A DNA stretch of 38,982 bases from Streptomyces smaragdinus (GTDB taxonomy: Bacteria > Actinomycetota > Actinomycetes > Streptomycetales > Streptomycetaceae): contig NZ_WEGJ01000049.1 of the NCBI RefSeq assembly GCF_009604385.1, positions 1 to 38,982 on the forward strand, given 5' to 3'. Of the stretch, positions 16,764-25,413 are shown one piece after another; the first letter of the stretch is position 1; each line of letters begins with the position of its first letter. The position numbers and the translations under genes were made by a program. A model generated the notes under the pieces. The model searched no databases. It was given only the letters and a program-made list of their open reading frames with translations, and was not told where the DNA came from.

Positions 16764-19016
16764 TTACGCCTCCACCTGCCGCGCCCCCACCAGCAGCAGC
16801 TCCACCATCCGCAGCACGTGCTCCAGCAGCCTCTCCTCGTACGGCAGATACGGCATCGGCGTCGTCCCCCGCGTCTGCAGCACCGGGACGTCGACCTGCT
16901 CGCCGTCCCGCGTGACGCGGCCCGTCGCCACGTGGACCGCGTGGTTGCCCACATGGACGTGGTGGTCCGAGAGGGTGACCCGGCCCGCCTCGATGTGCGG
17001 GGACAGGACCCGGGTCAGGGTGTCGTGGCGGAGGCGGGACATGTCCGTGAGGGGGAGGGCGCTGAGGCGGCGGAGTTCCGGCCAGCGGGCGAAGTCGAGG
17101 GTGGTGTCGTTGCGGGCGTAGCCGCTGACCGAGATCAGGAGGTCGACCGCGCGCAGGATCTCCGAGACCGGGAGCGGGTGGAGGTCCTGGAGCTGGCGGT
17201 CCAGGGCGAGGTCGCCGGCCGTGGCCCAGCCCGTGGCGCCGGGGCGCAGGCGCGCGCCCAGGGGAAGCGTGACGCGGACGTCGCCGAAGGTGCGGGTGAG
17301 GGAGTCGTACTCCGTCGTCCAGCCCTCCCGTACCGCCAGGCCCAGCGCCTGCTCCAGGCGCAGCACGTAGCCCGTGAACATCGCCGTGCCCCGGCCCGTC
17401 TCCGGCGGGGCGTACTGCTCGCGGAACGCCTGGCGGAACGGCTGGCGTATCTTCCCGTCGAGCACGCGGTCCCTCCAGTACGCGCGGCCCTCCGCCGTCG
17501 CCCGTACCGGGTGCCAGAGGCGGACCTCCGTGCCGGGGTCCGGCTCCGGGAGGCCGTCCGTGGGGAGGAACGACGTCCAGGTGTCCGGACCGGTCGCGTA
17601 CTCCCAGATCAGGCGGTCGGATATCGAGTGGCCCACGGGGTGGGTGGCGAGGTTGTCGCGCCAGCGGTCGTAGCGGTAGCCGGTCGGGAAGGTGTACGTG
17701 TCCTCCAGCACCCGGGAGAGGACGCGCAGTTGGGCGCGGAGCTTCGTCCGCAGGGCGTTGGCGGCGGTCAGGGCCGCCGGGAAGTCGCGGCGGACCTGGG
17801 CGGGGACGCCGACGTAGGGCTCGTCCTGGGCGTTGCGCCAGGTGAGGTCGATGTCTTCCTCGACGGTGAGGGCGGCGTAGTGCACGCCGGCCTGGACGCG
17901 GGCCGTGCCGTCGGGGGCGACGCCCAGGTCGGGGAGGCGGATCGCCGTCTCGGGGCGGTTGGCCAGGGCGCGTTCGGCACGGCGGACCAGCCGGTCGAGC
18001 TTCTTCTTCACGCCCGAGTGGCGGACGACGCGGTAGGTCTCGTGCACGGCGGCCACGGACTCGGGTGTCGGGTGGGCCTCGACCGTCAGGGCGAGCTGGA
18101 TGCAGGCGGCCTGCGACGGCATCGTCCGGGCCACGGTGGGGGCGACGGCCACCCGGGGCAGCAGCTCCGCGAGCAGTTCGCCGGCCCAGGGCTGGTCGAG
18201 CTCGAGGCCGAGGCGGGCGGCGCGGCGCAGGGTGTCGCAGTCGGTCGCGGAGAACGCCTGGTCGGCGAGGTACGGCAGGCGCCGCGCGTGGATCGCGGTG
18301 AGCCGGGCGCAGGCCGCCGTCAGGGTCTCGCGGGCCCATGCCTCGTATCCGGGAACGGCCGCCAGCCGGTGGGGGGCGTCGGGCAGCCGCTCCCAGACGC
18401 GGCCCATCTCGTACCGCTCCGGCTCGTCCGCGACCAGCGCGCGCTGCACCGGGTTCGCGGCGCGCAGCACCTCGAGCTCGGCCAGCCGCAGCGGGCTGTC
18501 CGCGATATCCGCCCGGATCCGGTCGACGACCATGCGCTCGGAGTCCGGTCCCGCGACGCCCGCGACCGCGAGGGTGGCGTCCTGGGCGTGCCAGCCGCCG
18601 TTCACCAGCGCCCGTTCGACCAGGGCGGCGGCGGATGCCCGCAGCTCGTCGGTGACCGCGAAGTCCGGGCAGCGCAGCATCGCGCCTGCGGCGACCCGTA
18701 CCCCTCCTGTCACGGTGTGGTCGGCCAGCCGGGCGAAGAGGTGGGCGCAGGCCGCGGCGGTGAAGACGGGTCTGCTGATCCCCCGCAGGAGGAGACGCGC
18801 GGCCAATTGTGCGTTGTCATCGGTGCTGTCTCTGTCGAGTACCGCGCAGGCGGTCGCCAGCAGCAGGTCCCGCTCGCGTCTCTCGAGCCGGTCCGGATCC
18901 ACCCGGACCTCGGTGTCTCCGGTGGCCTCCGAGCCCCCGGTCAGCACGGTGTACAACTCGGCAGCATGATCTCCCAGTCCGTCCATGGCGACGACCGTAG
19001 CCGCCGGGTCGGACAT
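16764..19016 (-). CDS. DUF4132 domain protein
   Basis: The product has 750 residues, with no signal peptide or membrane segment. The N-terminal half is alpha-helical and Ala/Arg-rich, like HEAT-type repeats. The C-terminal part carries the DUF4132 pattern RLWHPVRATAEGRAYWRD followed by IRQPFRQAFREQY, with a final conserved segment that includes LSDHHVHVGNHAVHVATG. The ATG at 19016 has GGCGGGG upstream; a TTG one codon earlier is also possible. The function of DUF4132 is unknown; in other bacteria it occurs with MolR/WGR-type proteins. The neighbours give no hint of a partner here. Confidence 0.8.
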   Translation of the reverse strand: MSDPAATVVAMDGLGDHAAELYTVLTGGSEATGDTEVRVDPDRLERRERDLLLATACAVLDRDSTDDNAQLAARLLLRGISRPVFTAAACAHLFARLADHTVTGGVRVAAGAMLRCPDFAVTDELRASAAALVERALVNGGWHAQDATLAVAGVAGPDSERMVVDRIRADIADSPLRLAELEVLRAANPVQRALVADEPERYEMGRVWERLPDAPHRLAAVPGYEAWARETLTAACARLTAIHARRLPYLADQAFSATDCDTLRRAARLGLELDQPWAGELLAELLPRVAVAPTVARTMPSQAACIQLALTVEAHPTPESVAAVHETYRVVRHSGVKKKLDRLVRRAERALANRPETAIRLPDLGVAPDGTARVQAGVHYAALTVEEDIDLTWRNAQDEPYVGVPAQVRRDFPAALTAANALRTKLRAQLRVLSRVLEDTYTFPTGYRYDRWRDNLATHPVGHSISDRLIWEYATGPDTWTSFLPTDGLPEPDPGTEVRLWHPVRATAEGRAYWRDRVLDGKIRQPFRQAFREQYAPPETGRGTAMFTGYVLRLEQALGLAVREGWTTEYDSLTRTFGDVRVTLPLGARLRPGATGWATAGDLALDRQLQDLHPLPVSEILRAVDLLISVSGYARNDTTLDFARWPELRRLSALPLTDMSRLRHDTLTRVLSPHIEAGRVTLSDHHVHVGNHAVHVATGRVTRDGEQVDVPVLQTRGTTPMPYLPYEERLLEHVLRMVELLLVGARQVEA

Positions 19017-19132
19017 CAATCCCCGCCTTTCGTACGACCTTGTCGGACCCGTTAGATATCGGCCATCCTCTCCACTGTCAGAAGCCAGTTCGCCGATGGG
19101 AGGAGTTCATCACGGACACCAACGCTCCGATC

Positions 19133-20449
19133 ATGAACGAACCAACCTCACAGCCCTCGAGCACCCGCCGCATCAGCCGCCGCGCCGCCCTCGCCGCGGG
19201 TCTCGGGTCGGCAGCAGCCCTCGCCCTCCCCCGCACCGCGTGGGCGGGGACGACGGGACCCCGCGCGAAGCACGTCGTACTCCTCGGCTGGGACGGCTTC
19301 GACCCCGCCTACCTGGACCTCGTCGACACACCCCACATCGACGAGCTGGCCCGACACGGCAGCCTCGGCACGACGACCGGCGTCTTCCCGTCGATCACCA
19401 ACAGCTCCTGGGCGACCGTCGCGACCGGCGCCTGGCCGGCCACCCATCACAACACCCCGTACTTCCTCGACCCCGCCACCGGCCTCGCCGTCAGCCAGGC
19501 GCGGACGATGGACGCGCAGAGCATCGCCGAGGCGGTGACCGGCGCCGGGGGGACCGTCGCCTCGGTGCAGTTCTTCATCGTGCAGAACCACGGCGCCGTC
19601 TTCGGCGACCCGCGGGCGCTGTACGCGCAGCCGGGCGGGACCAGCACCGTACGCGTCGACATGGCGATCGACATCCTGCACGGCCGTCCGGTGAAGTCCG
19701 GTTCGACGACGGTCGTCGTCGAGGAGCCCCCGACGCTGCTGGCGGTGTACTGCGACCAGCTCGACGCCCTCGGGCACAGCGAGGGCTCGGTGTCGGCGGG
19801 CATGGGCCCGACGCTGGCCGCGCTGGACGCCGATCTGGGGCGGCTGGTGCAGGCGACGAAGGACGTCGGGATCTACGGGGAGACGGCGTTCGTCCTGCTC
19901 GGCGACCACGGCATGGGGACGTTCACCCGGGCGTTCGGCGGGCCGGTGCTCGAGGCGCTGACGGCGGCGGGCTTCACGCCGGAGTTCGTGGCGCCGGGCA
20001 GGGCGCCGGCGGCGGGGACGGACCTGGCGATGGTCGTCGGGGGTGTCGCGAACACGTATCTGCTGGGGGCCGCCCGTACGGAGGCGAACATCGCCCGGGC
20101 GAAGGCGGTGTTCGCGTCGATCGAGCAGGTCACGCAGGTCTTCGACCGGGCGGACCTGGACGCCTTCCACGCGAGCCCGTGGCTCGGTGACCTGGTGGCG
20201 GAGCCGGCGGACGGCTGGTCGTTCGCGGTGGCCGATCCGGCGGATCCGGCCGGCTATCACGGGCGTACGGCCGAGATGGAGGCGGCGTTCCTGATCGCCG
20301 GCCGTGGGGTACGGGCGGACGGGCCGCCGGTACGGGCGCGGCACGTGGACGTGGCGCCGACGATCGCCGCCCTGCTCGGCATCCCGGCTCCGGCGCAGGC
20401 CGAGGGGCGAGTGCTGGCGGAATCGCTGCATCACCTGCTGGGCGCCTAG
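19133..20449 (+). CDS. Tat-exported alkaline phosphatase / nucleotide pyrophosphatase family protein
   Basis: The product has 438 residues from the ATG at 19133. The N terminus has the twin-arginine pattern RRISRRAALAAGLGSAAALA ending in TAWA, so it is folded before export. The type I phosphodiesterase core follows: LLGWDGFDPAYLD (first metal Asp), the nucleophile region TTGVFPSITNSSWATVATG, LDALGHSEG, and GDHGMG (metal Asp/His). This fits hydrolysis of phosphodiesters or pyrophosphates outside the cell. The substrate is unknown. A GGAGGAG lies about 35 bases upstream of this ATG, closer to non-standard codons, so the exact start is uncertain. Confidence 0.85.
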   Translation: MNEPTSQPSSTRRISRRAALAAGLGSAAALALPRTAWAGTTGPRAKHVVLLGWDGFDPAYLDLVDTPHIDELARHGSLGTTTGVFPSITNSSWATVATGAWPATHHNTPYFLDPATGLAVSQARTMDAQSIAEAVTGAGGTVASVQFFIVQNHGAVFGDPRALYAQPGGTSTVRVDMAIDILHGRPVKSGSTTVVVEEPPTLLAVYCDQLDALGHSEGSVSAGMGPTLAALDADLGRLVQATKDVGIYGETAFVLLGDHGMGTFTRAFGGPVLEALTAAGFTPEFVAPGRAPAAGTDLAMVVGGVANTYLLGAARTEANIARAKAVFASIEQVTQVFDRADLDAFHASPWLGDLVAEPADGWSFAVADPADPAGYHGRTAEMEAAFLIAGRGVRADGPPVRARHVDVAPTIAALLGIPAPAQAEGRVLAESLHHLLGA

Positions 20450-20459
20450 ACGCGGGCGG

Positions 20460-20495
20460 CCCCGGGGCGGAACTCGGTTCGGGTTCGCCCCGGGG
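20460..20495. terminator. Bidirectional terminator hairpin
   Basis: CCCCGGGGCGGAAC pairs with GTTCGCCCCGGGG with one bulged base and a 9-base loop. It lies between two convergent genes and can serve both. Confidence 0.8.
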
Positions 20496-20502
20496 AGGGC
20501 CG

Positions 20503-20940
20503 TCAGCTCACCGCGCGGGTCAGGAGGGCGGCGATCGTCGCCTCCGTGGCCTCCGTCAGCTCCGTGAGCGCGTACGACGTGGGCCATATCGTGCCGTCGT
20601 CGAGGTTCGCCGTGTCGGCGAACCCGATGGTGGCGTAGCGGGTGCTGAACTTCTTCGCCGGCTGGAAGTGGCAGACGATCTTGCCGGCGCCGTTGCAGTA
20701 CGCGGGCATCCCGTACCAGAGCTTCGGCGCCAGGTCCGGTGCGCTCGCCGTGACGATCTCGTGGAAGCGTTCGGCCAGTTCGCGGTCGGACGGCTCCAGG
20801 CCGGCGATCTTCTCGGCGACGGCGGCCGCGTCGGCGGCGGCCTTCTCGGCCTTGGTGGTGCGGCGGGCCGCGGCCTTGAGTTCCTGGGCGCGCTGCTTCA
20901 TCGCGTCGCGTTCCTCGAGGGTGAAGCCGTCGTACGTCAT
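20503..20940 (-). CDS. DUF1801 / YdhG-like protein
   Basis: This 145-residue cytoplasmic protein has a charged, helical N-terminal third (Ala/Lys-rich, possibly a short coiled coil). A DUF1801 domain follows, recognised by PKLWYGMPAYCNGAGKIVCHF and RYATIGFAD. The family includes YdhG and the iron-chaperone frataxin-like Fra/YdhG fold, but the biochemical role is unsettled. It is 27 bases downstream of the AhpD-like gene on the same strand, so the two are probably co-transcribed. ATG 20940 is used. Confidence 0.87.
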   Translation of the reverse strand: MTYDGFTLEERDAMKQRAQELKAAARRTTKAEKAAADAAAVAEKIAGLEPSDRELAERFHEIVTASAPDLAPKLWYGMPAYCNGAGKIVCHFQPAKKFSTRYATIGFADTANLDDGTIWPTSYALTELTEATEATIAALLTRAVS

Positions 20941-20967
20941 GGTGTGGCCCTTTCCGTGGGGAGGGGG

Positions 20968-21423
20968 TCAGCCCCAGGCGCCGGCGATCTGGCGGGTGGT
21001 GGCGTTGAGGCGGTTGAACATGTTGGTGACGCCGATCATCAGGACGATCGCGGCGAGCTGCTTCTCGTCGTAGAAGCCGGCGGCGGTGTCCCACAGTTCG
21101 TCGCTGACGGCCTCGGGGCGGTCGGCCAGCCGGGTGGCGGCCTCGGCGAGGGCGAGGGCGGCGCGCTCCTCGTCGCTGAAGTACGGGGCCTCGCGCCAGG
21201 CGGCGACGGTGGCCAGGCGCTCGTCGCTCAGGCCCGCCTTGCGGCCGGTCTTGGCGCCGGCGTCGACGCAGGCGCTGCAGCCGTTGATCTGGCTGACGCG
21301 CAGGTGCACCAGCTCGAGGGTCTGGCCGTCGACACCGCCGGCGTGGGCGGCCTTGAAGATGTCCTGAATCGGCTGCATGGCGTCGGACAGGACGACGGCG
21401 GGGTTCTGCATACGGGCTCGCAT
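20968..21423 (-). CDS. Carboxymuconolactone decarboxylase / AhpD-like protein
   Basis: This 151-residue protein has the AhpD-type motif C49-S-A-C52 in INGCSACVDAGAK. The His found three residues after the second Cys in true AhpD is absent. Such proteins are redox-active, all-helical CMD-fold proteins often linked to peroxide defence. The ATG at 21423 is seven bases after AAGGAG; a GTG one codon upstream is less well placed. The DUF1801 gene follows. Confidence 0.9.
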   Translation of the reverse strand: MRARMQNPAVVLSDAMQPIQDIFKAAHAGGVDGQTLELVHLRVSQINGCSACVDAGAKTGRKAGLSDERLATVAAWREAPYFSDEERAALALAEAATRLADRPEAVSDELWDTAAGFYDEKQLAAIVLMIGVTNMFNRLNATTRQIAGAWG

Positions 21424-21661
21424 CACGGTTCTCCTTCTGGTCGCTGTCCCGGTGTTCCCCGGGGCATGTCCCTATTCCAGCCGCCGGGGCGCTCCGGGAC
21501 GATGGACGTGGGACACGGTGGGACAGCTGAAGCGGCTCTGACCTGCGGGAACATCGCGGGATTCGGGTACTGTGGGGCGGGACAGCGGGTGTTGTCCGGA
21601 GCTTCGGCGAACAGATGTCCCCCTACCGTGGGCCGTCGGTCCGGTGGAGGATGTACGGACC

Positions 21662-22045
21662 ATGGGAATCGACGAGCATCTCGACCGCGCCCGGTCCGGG
21701 CTGGACCGGCTGCTGCCGCGGCAGGCGGCGGCGGAGGCGGCCGCGGGAGCGGTACTGGTGGACACGCGGCCCGAGTTCCAGCGGCTGGCCGGAGGAAGCA
21801 TTCCGGGGGCGCTGGTCATCGAGCGGAATCATCTGGAGTGGCGCTGCGATCCGACGTCGGGGGCGTCGGTGCCGCAGGCGGTGGACTTCGACGTGCGGTG
21901 GATCGTCCTCTGCGACGAGGGGTACGCGTCGTCGCTGGCCGCCGCGTCGCTGCGCGGGATCGGGCTGCACCGGGCCACGGACGTGGTCGGCGGCTTCCGG
22001 GCGTGGCGGGCGGAAGGGCTGCCGGTCGGCGCTTCCGCGGGCTAG
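21662..22045 (+). CDS. Rhodanese-like domain protein
   Basis: The product is a single-domain rhodanese of 127 residues. The entry motif LVDTRPEF and the active-site loop C84-D-E-G-Y-A-S, followed by SLAAASLRGIGLHRATDVVGGFRAW, are all in place, so sulfurtransferase chemistry is possible. The ATG at 21662 has GGAGG about ten bases upstream. It is divergent from the AhpD-like gene and lies 170 bases before the MMPL transporter gene. No sulfur-pathway gene is adjacent, so the physiological substrate is unknown. Confidence 0.9.
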   Translation: MGIDEHLDRARSGLDRLLPRQAAAEAAAGAVLVDTRPEFQRLAGGSIPGALVIERNHLEWRCDPTSGASVPQAVDFDVRWIVLCDEGYASSLAAASLRGIGLHRATDVVGGFRAWRAEGLPVGASAG

Positions 22046-22061
22046 ATGTAAGGGACATCTA
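22043..22061. promoter_or_regulatory. Perfect dyad, candidate operator upstream of MMPL gene
   Basis: TAGATGTAAGGGACATCTA has perfect 7-bp arms around a 5-base centre. It starts at the TAG stop of the rhodanese gene and lies 155 bases upstream of the MMPL start. Its AT-rich arms look more like a TetR/MarR-type operator than a terminator. No regulator gene is adjacent. Confidence 0.45.
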
Positions 22062-22215
22062 TGGTCGGAGGTAGGGATAACCCCCCGTCGTAGGGTGGAG
22101 ATACGGTCCCCTCGATTCACCGGGAAGCACGATGGGTCCGGCCCGGTCGCGCCCCTACCTTCGGTGAGGTGAGTGGGGGCGCCGGGCCCTCGCCGCTTCA
22201 CGAGGGGACACGATC

Positions 22216-24507
22216 GTGGCGGACGACCGCCGTACACACGCAGGGAGCGGCCGGGGCAGGCCGCGGGGGATCGCCGCGCGCGTCGGTGGGTGGAGCGTCA
22301 GCCACCGGTGGGCCGCCGTACTGATCTGGGTCGCGTTCGTCGCCGTGGCGAGCCTCGCCGGGGCGGCCGCGGGGACCGCGCAGGTCAAGGACAAGGACGC
22401 GATCCCGGGGGAGATGCACGAGGCGCTGGCGATCCTGGACGACGCGGGGATCGAGGAGCCGGCCGGGGAGACCGTGCTGCTGCAGAGCACCGCCTCGGGG
22501 CCGAAGGCGGACGCGGCGGAGTTCAGGGCCGCCGTCGACGACGTGATCGGCGCGGTGCGGAAGACCGGTGAGGCCACGGCCGTCGTGTCGCCGTACGAGG
22601 CGAAGACGATTTCCGCCGACGGGCGGTCCGCGCTGGTGCAGTTCAAGATGAAGGGCGACCCGGAGACCGCGTTCGAGCGGGTCGAGCCGGTCCTCGACGC
22701 CGTCGAGGGGGTGCAGAAGCAGCACGAGGGCGAGCTGGTGATCGAGGAGATCGGCGGCGCCAGCATGGGGAAGACCTTCGAGGACGCTTTCGGCAGCGAC
22801 TTCAAGAAGGCCGAGTACTCGGCGATCCCTGTCGCACTCGGCATCCTGTTGATCGCCTTCGGCGCACTGGTCGCGGCACTGCTGCCGGTTGTCCTGGCGA
22901 TGACGGCGGTCGTCGCGACAGCGGGTCTGATGGGTGTCGTCAGCCATGTCCAGCCCATGAGCGAAACCGCGAGCAATGTGATGCTGCTGGTCGGTCTGGC
23001 CGTCGGTGTGGACTACTGCCTGTTCTATCTGCGCCGGGAGCGCGAGGAGCGGGAGAAGGGCCGCGACGGGCGGACGGCGCTGGAGATCGCGGCGGCCACC
23101 TCGGGGCGGGCCGTGTTGGTGTCGGGCATCACCGTGATCGTCGCGATGGCCGGGATGCTCTTCACCGGGCTGACCGAGTTCTCGGCCATGGGTGTGGCGT
23201 CGCTGATGGTCGTGGCCGTCGCCATGGTCGGCTCGGTGACCGTGCTGCCGGCGCTGCTGTCGCTGCTCGGTGAGCGGGTGGAGAAGGGCCGGGTGCCGTT
23301 CCTCAACCGCCTCAAGCGGGGCCGTACCAACGCGGGCGGCGAGAGCCGCGTGTGGCGCGCCGTGCTGACCCGGGTGCTGCGGGCGCCCTGGACGGCGCTG
23401 CTGCTGGCCGGGACGGCGCTGGTGGCGATCGCGCTGCCGGCGCTCGGGATGAACACCGCCAACCTCACCCTGGACCAGGAGTTCGGCGACTCGATGCCGA
23501 TCGTCGACACGTACAACCGCGTCAACGACGCCTTCCCGGGCGGGTCCGACCCGGCCCAGGTCGTGGTCCGGGCCGACGACATCTCCTCGCCCGAGGTGAA
23601 GCGCGCCATCGGGGACTTCAAGCGGCAGGCCCTGGAGCGGGGCGCCTCCAAGGGGCCCATCGACATCGTCGTGCACGACAAGGAGAACATCGCGACGATC
23701 GACGTGCCGCTGGTCGGCGGGTCGGACGAGGACAAGGCGGAGCAGAGCCTGGTCCTGCTGCGGGACGAGATCCGGCCGGACACCCTCGGCAAGGTCTCCG
23801 GGCTGGACGCGCCCATCAGCGGTCAGGTCGCGGCGTCGAAGGACTTCAACGACAAGCTGGTCGGGGCCGTGGTCCCGGTGTTCGCCTTCGTGGTCGTCTT
23901 CGCCTTCGTGCTGATGCTGATGTGCTTCCGGTCGCTGACGATCGCGGTCACCTCGATTCTGCTCAACCTGCTGTCCGTGGGCGCCGCGTACGGCATCCTC
24001 ACCGCCGTCTTCCAGCACGGCTGGGGTGCCGGGCTGGTGGGCGCCGAGGGCGTCGGGGCGATCGTGACCTGGCTGCCGCTGTTCCTGTTCGTCATCCTCT
24101 TCGGGCTGTCGATGGACTACCACGTGTTCGTGGTGTCCCGGATCCGCGAGGCGCGGATGCAGGGGCGCAGCACCCGGGACGCCATCGCGCACGGTGTCAT
24201 CACCACGGCCGGTGTGGTCACCAGCGCCGCCGTGATCATGGTCGCGGTGTTCTCCATCTTCGGCACGCTGTCGATGCAGTCGATGAAGCAGATGGGCGTC
24301 GGCCTGGCCGCCGCCGTACTGATCGACGCGACGATCATCCGCGGTGTGATGCTCCCGGCCGCGATGGCGCTGCTCGACGACCGCAACTGGTACCTGCCGC
24401 GGTGGCTGAGGTGGCTGCCGGACATGACGCACGACGAGGAGTACGACGAGCCGGTCACCCTCGACAAGGCCGACGACCGCCGGGAGGACGCGCCGGTCCG
24501 GGTCTGA
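22216..24507 (+). CDS. MMPL family (RND-type) membrane transporter
   Basis: The product has 763 residues. The GTG start at 22216 follows GAGGGG by about seven bases. Topology by eye: one membrane segment at about 33-52, an extracytoplasmic loop, a block of five segments at about 205-350, a sixth single segment at about 385-405, a second loop, and a final block at about 545-715. This duplicated layout is standard for MMPL exporters. Typical segments include VGLAVGVDYCLFYLRREREE and FGLSMDYHVFVVSRIREAR, whose Asp residues serve proton coupling. It probably exports lipids or hydrophobic compounds using the proton gradient. The substrate is unknown and no biosynthetic cluster is adjacent. Confidence 0.93.
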   Translation: MADDRRTHAGSGRGRPRGIAARVGGWSVSHRWAAVLIWVAFVAVASLAGAAAGTAQVKDKDAIPGEMHEALAILDDAGIEEPAGETVLLQSTASGPKADAAEFRAAVDDVIGAVRKTGEATAVVSPYEAKTISADGRSALVQFKMKGDPETAFERVEPVLDAVEGVQKQHEGELVIEEIGGASMGKTFEDAFGSDFKKAEYSAIPVALGILLIAFGALVAALLPVVLAMTAVVATAGLMGVVSHVQPMSETASNVMLLVGLAVGVDYCLFYLRREREEREKGRDGRTALEIAAATSGRAVLVSGITVIVAMAGMLFTGLTEFSAMGVASLMVVAVAMVGSVTVLPALLSLLGERVEKGRVPFLNRLKRGRTNAGGESRVWRAVLTRVLRAPWTALLLAGTALVAIALPALGMNTANLTLDQEFGDSMPIVDTYNRVNDAFPGGSDPAQVVVRADDISSPEVKRAIGDFKRQALERGASKGPIDIVVHDKENIATIDVPLVGGSDEDKAEQSLVLLRDEIRPDTLGKVSGLDAPISGQVAASKDFNDKLVGAVVPVFAFVVVFAFVLMLMCFRSLTIAVTSILLNLLSVGAAYGILTAVFQHGWGAGLVGAEGVGAIVTWLPLFLFVILFGLSMDYHVFVVSRIREARMQGRSTRDAIAHGVITTAGVVTSAAVIMVAVFSIFGTLSMQSMKQMGVGLAAAVLIDATIIRGVMLPAAMALLDDRNWYLPRWLRWLPDMTHDEEYDEPVTLDKADDRREDAPVRV

Positions 24508-24528
24508 CTCCGGCAGGATCGCTGGTCC

Positions 24529-24564
24529 GCGGCGGGCGTGGGGCTTCGGCCCCGCGTCCGCCGC
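24529..24564. terminator. Strong terminator with TTCG loop
   Basis: Two 16-base arms (24529-24544 and 24549-24564) pair with only G-U type imperfections around a TTCG tetraloop. It lies between the convergent MMPL and exonuclease genes and can work in both directions. Confidence 0.88.
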
Positions 24565-24586
24565 GGCGCGTCCGGCGCTCGTCGCG

Positions 24587-25309
24587 TCAGTGGCCCGGGA
24601 CCGGCTCCCGCAGCGGCCAGCGTATGTCGATGTCGTCGCCCGTACGGCCCTGGGAGCGCAGCCAGTGGCGGTAGCCCGCGGCCCAGTCGGCGTACCAGGT
24701 GACCTGCCAGCGGTGCAGGTCCCAGACCGTGGCACCGGACACCTTGGTGTGGCGCTCCGCGAGGGCGTGGGCCACCTGGACGGCCGCCAGGGCGTCGGAC
24801 GCGGCGTCGTGGGCCGAGTCCAGGACCACGCCGTATTCGACGCAGACCGCCTCGAGGGTGCGCTTTCCCTTTCGGTAGCGGTCCACCGCCCGGTCTATCG
24901 TCAGGGGGTCGATCACCGGGCCCGGTTCATTGCCCGGGCCCATGCGGGCGGCCAGGGAGGGCAGATTGTGGCGGCTGAGTTCGGCGGCCAGCAGGGTGAG
25001 GTCGAAGGAGGCGTTGTAGGCGACCACCGGCGTGCCCTGCCGCCAGTGACGGACCAGTTCCGTCGCCACTTCGTCGGCCACCTCCGCCGGCGGGCGGCCT
25101 TCCGCGGTTGCCCTTGCCGTGGTGATTCCGTGGATGGCCACCGTTTCCGGTGGTATCGGGATACCGGGGTTCGCGAGCCATTCGTGGGTCGTCTTCGGCC
25201 GGCCGGCCCTGGTTTCTGTGATCGCTGCCGTGACGATTCGCGCCTCGCGCGGGTTTGTGCCCGTGGTTTCCAGGTCGAAGCCGATCAGGTCTTTGGCGTG
25301 CCACGACAT
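24587..25309 (-). CDS. DEDDh 3'-5' exonuclease (DnaQ / Pol III epsilon-like)
   Basis: The product has 240 residues. Exo I is IGFDLETTGTNP (D12, E14), Exo II is VVAYNASFDLTLL, and Exo III is SAHDAASDALAAVQVAHAL, so all DEDDh metal ligands are present in residues 1-190. The C-terminal 50 residues (W-rich, DLHRWQVTWYADWAAGYRHW) are an extension common to actinobacterial members. It is a probable DNA repair or proofreading nuclease. It is not the replicative epsilon by context, as it stands alone. The ATG at 25309 has GGGGAGGA upstream. Confidence 0.92.
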   Translation of the reverse strand: MSWHAKDLIGFDLETTGTNPREARIVTAAITETRAGRPKTTHEWLANPGIPIPPETVAIHGITTARATAEGRPPAEVADEVATELVRHWRQGTPVVAYNASFDLTLLAAELSRHNLPSLAARMGPGNEPGPVIDPLTIDRAVDRYRKGKRTLEAVCVEYGVVLDSAHDAASDALAAVQVAHALAERHTKVSGATVWDLHRWQVTWYADWAAGYRHWLRSQGRTGDDIDIRWPLREPVPGH

Positions 25310-25413
25310 GCTTCCTCCCCATCTGCGGGTTGTGCGTCCCCCGTGTGGTATTCACCGTGCCACGGGGGTCTGACAATTCCCGCCGCCGGGGTGCGGCCGC
25401 CGGTCCGCGGAGG

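Noticed and set aside
16716..19055. Very long forward open frame (about 779 codons) opposite the DUF4132 gene
   Set aside because: It is antisense to a gene with clear DUF4132 motifs. Its product is dominated by Arg/Gly/Val-type repeats typical of shadow frames in GC-rich DNA.
22198..24735. Reverse open frame of about 845 codons opposite the MMPL gene
   Set aside because: The product is His/Arg/Gln-rich with no domain logic, while the forward strand encodes a full MMPL transporter.
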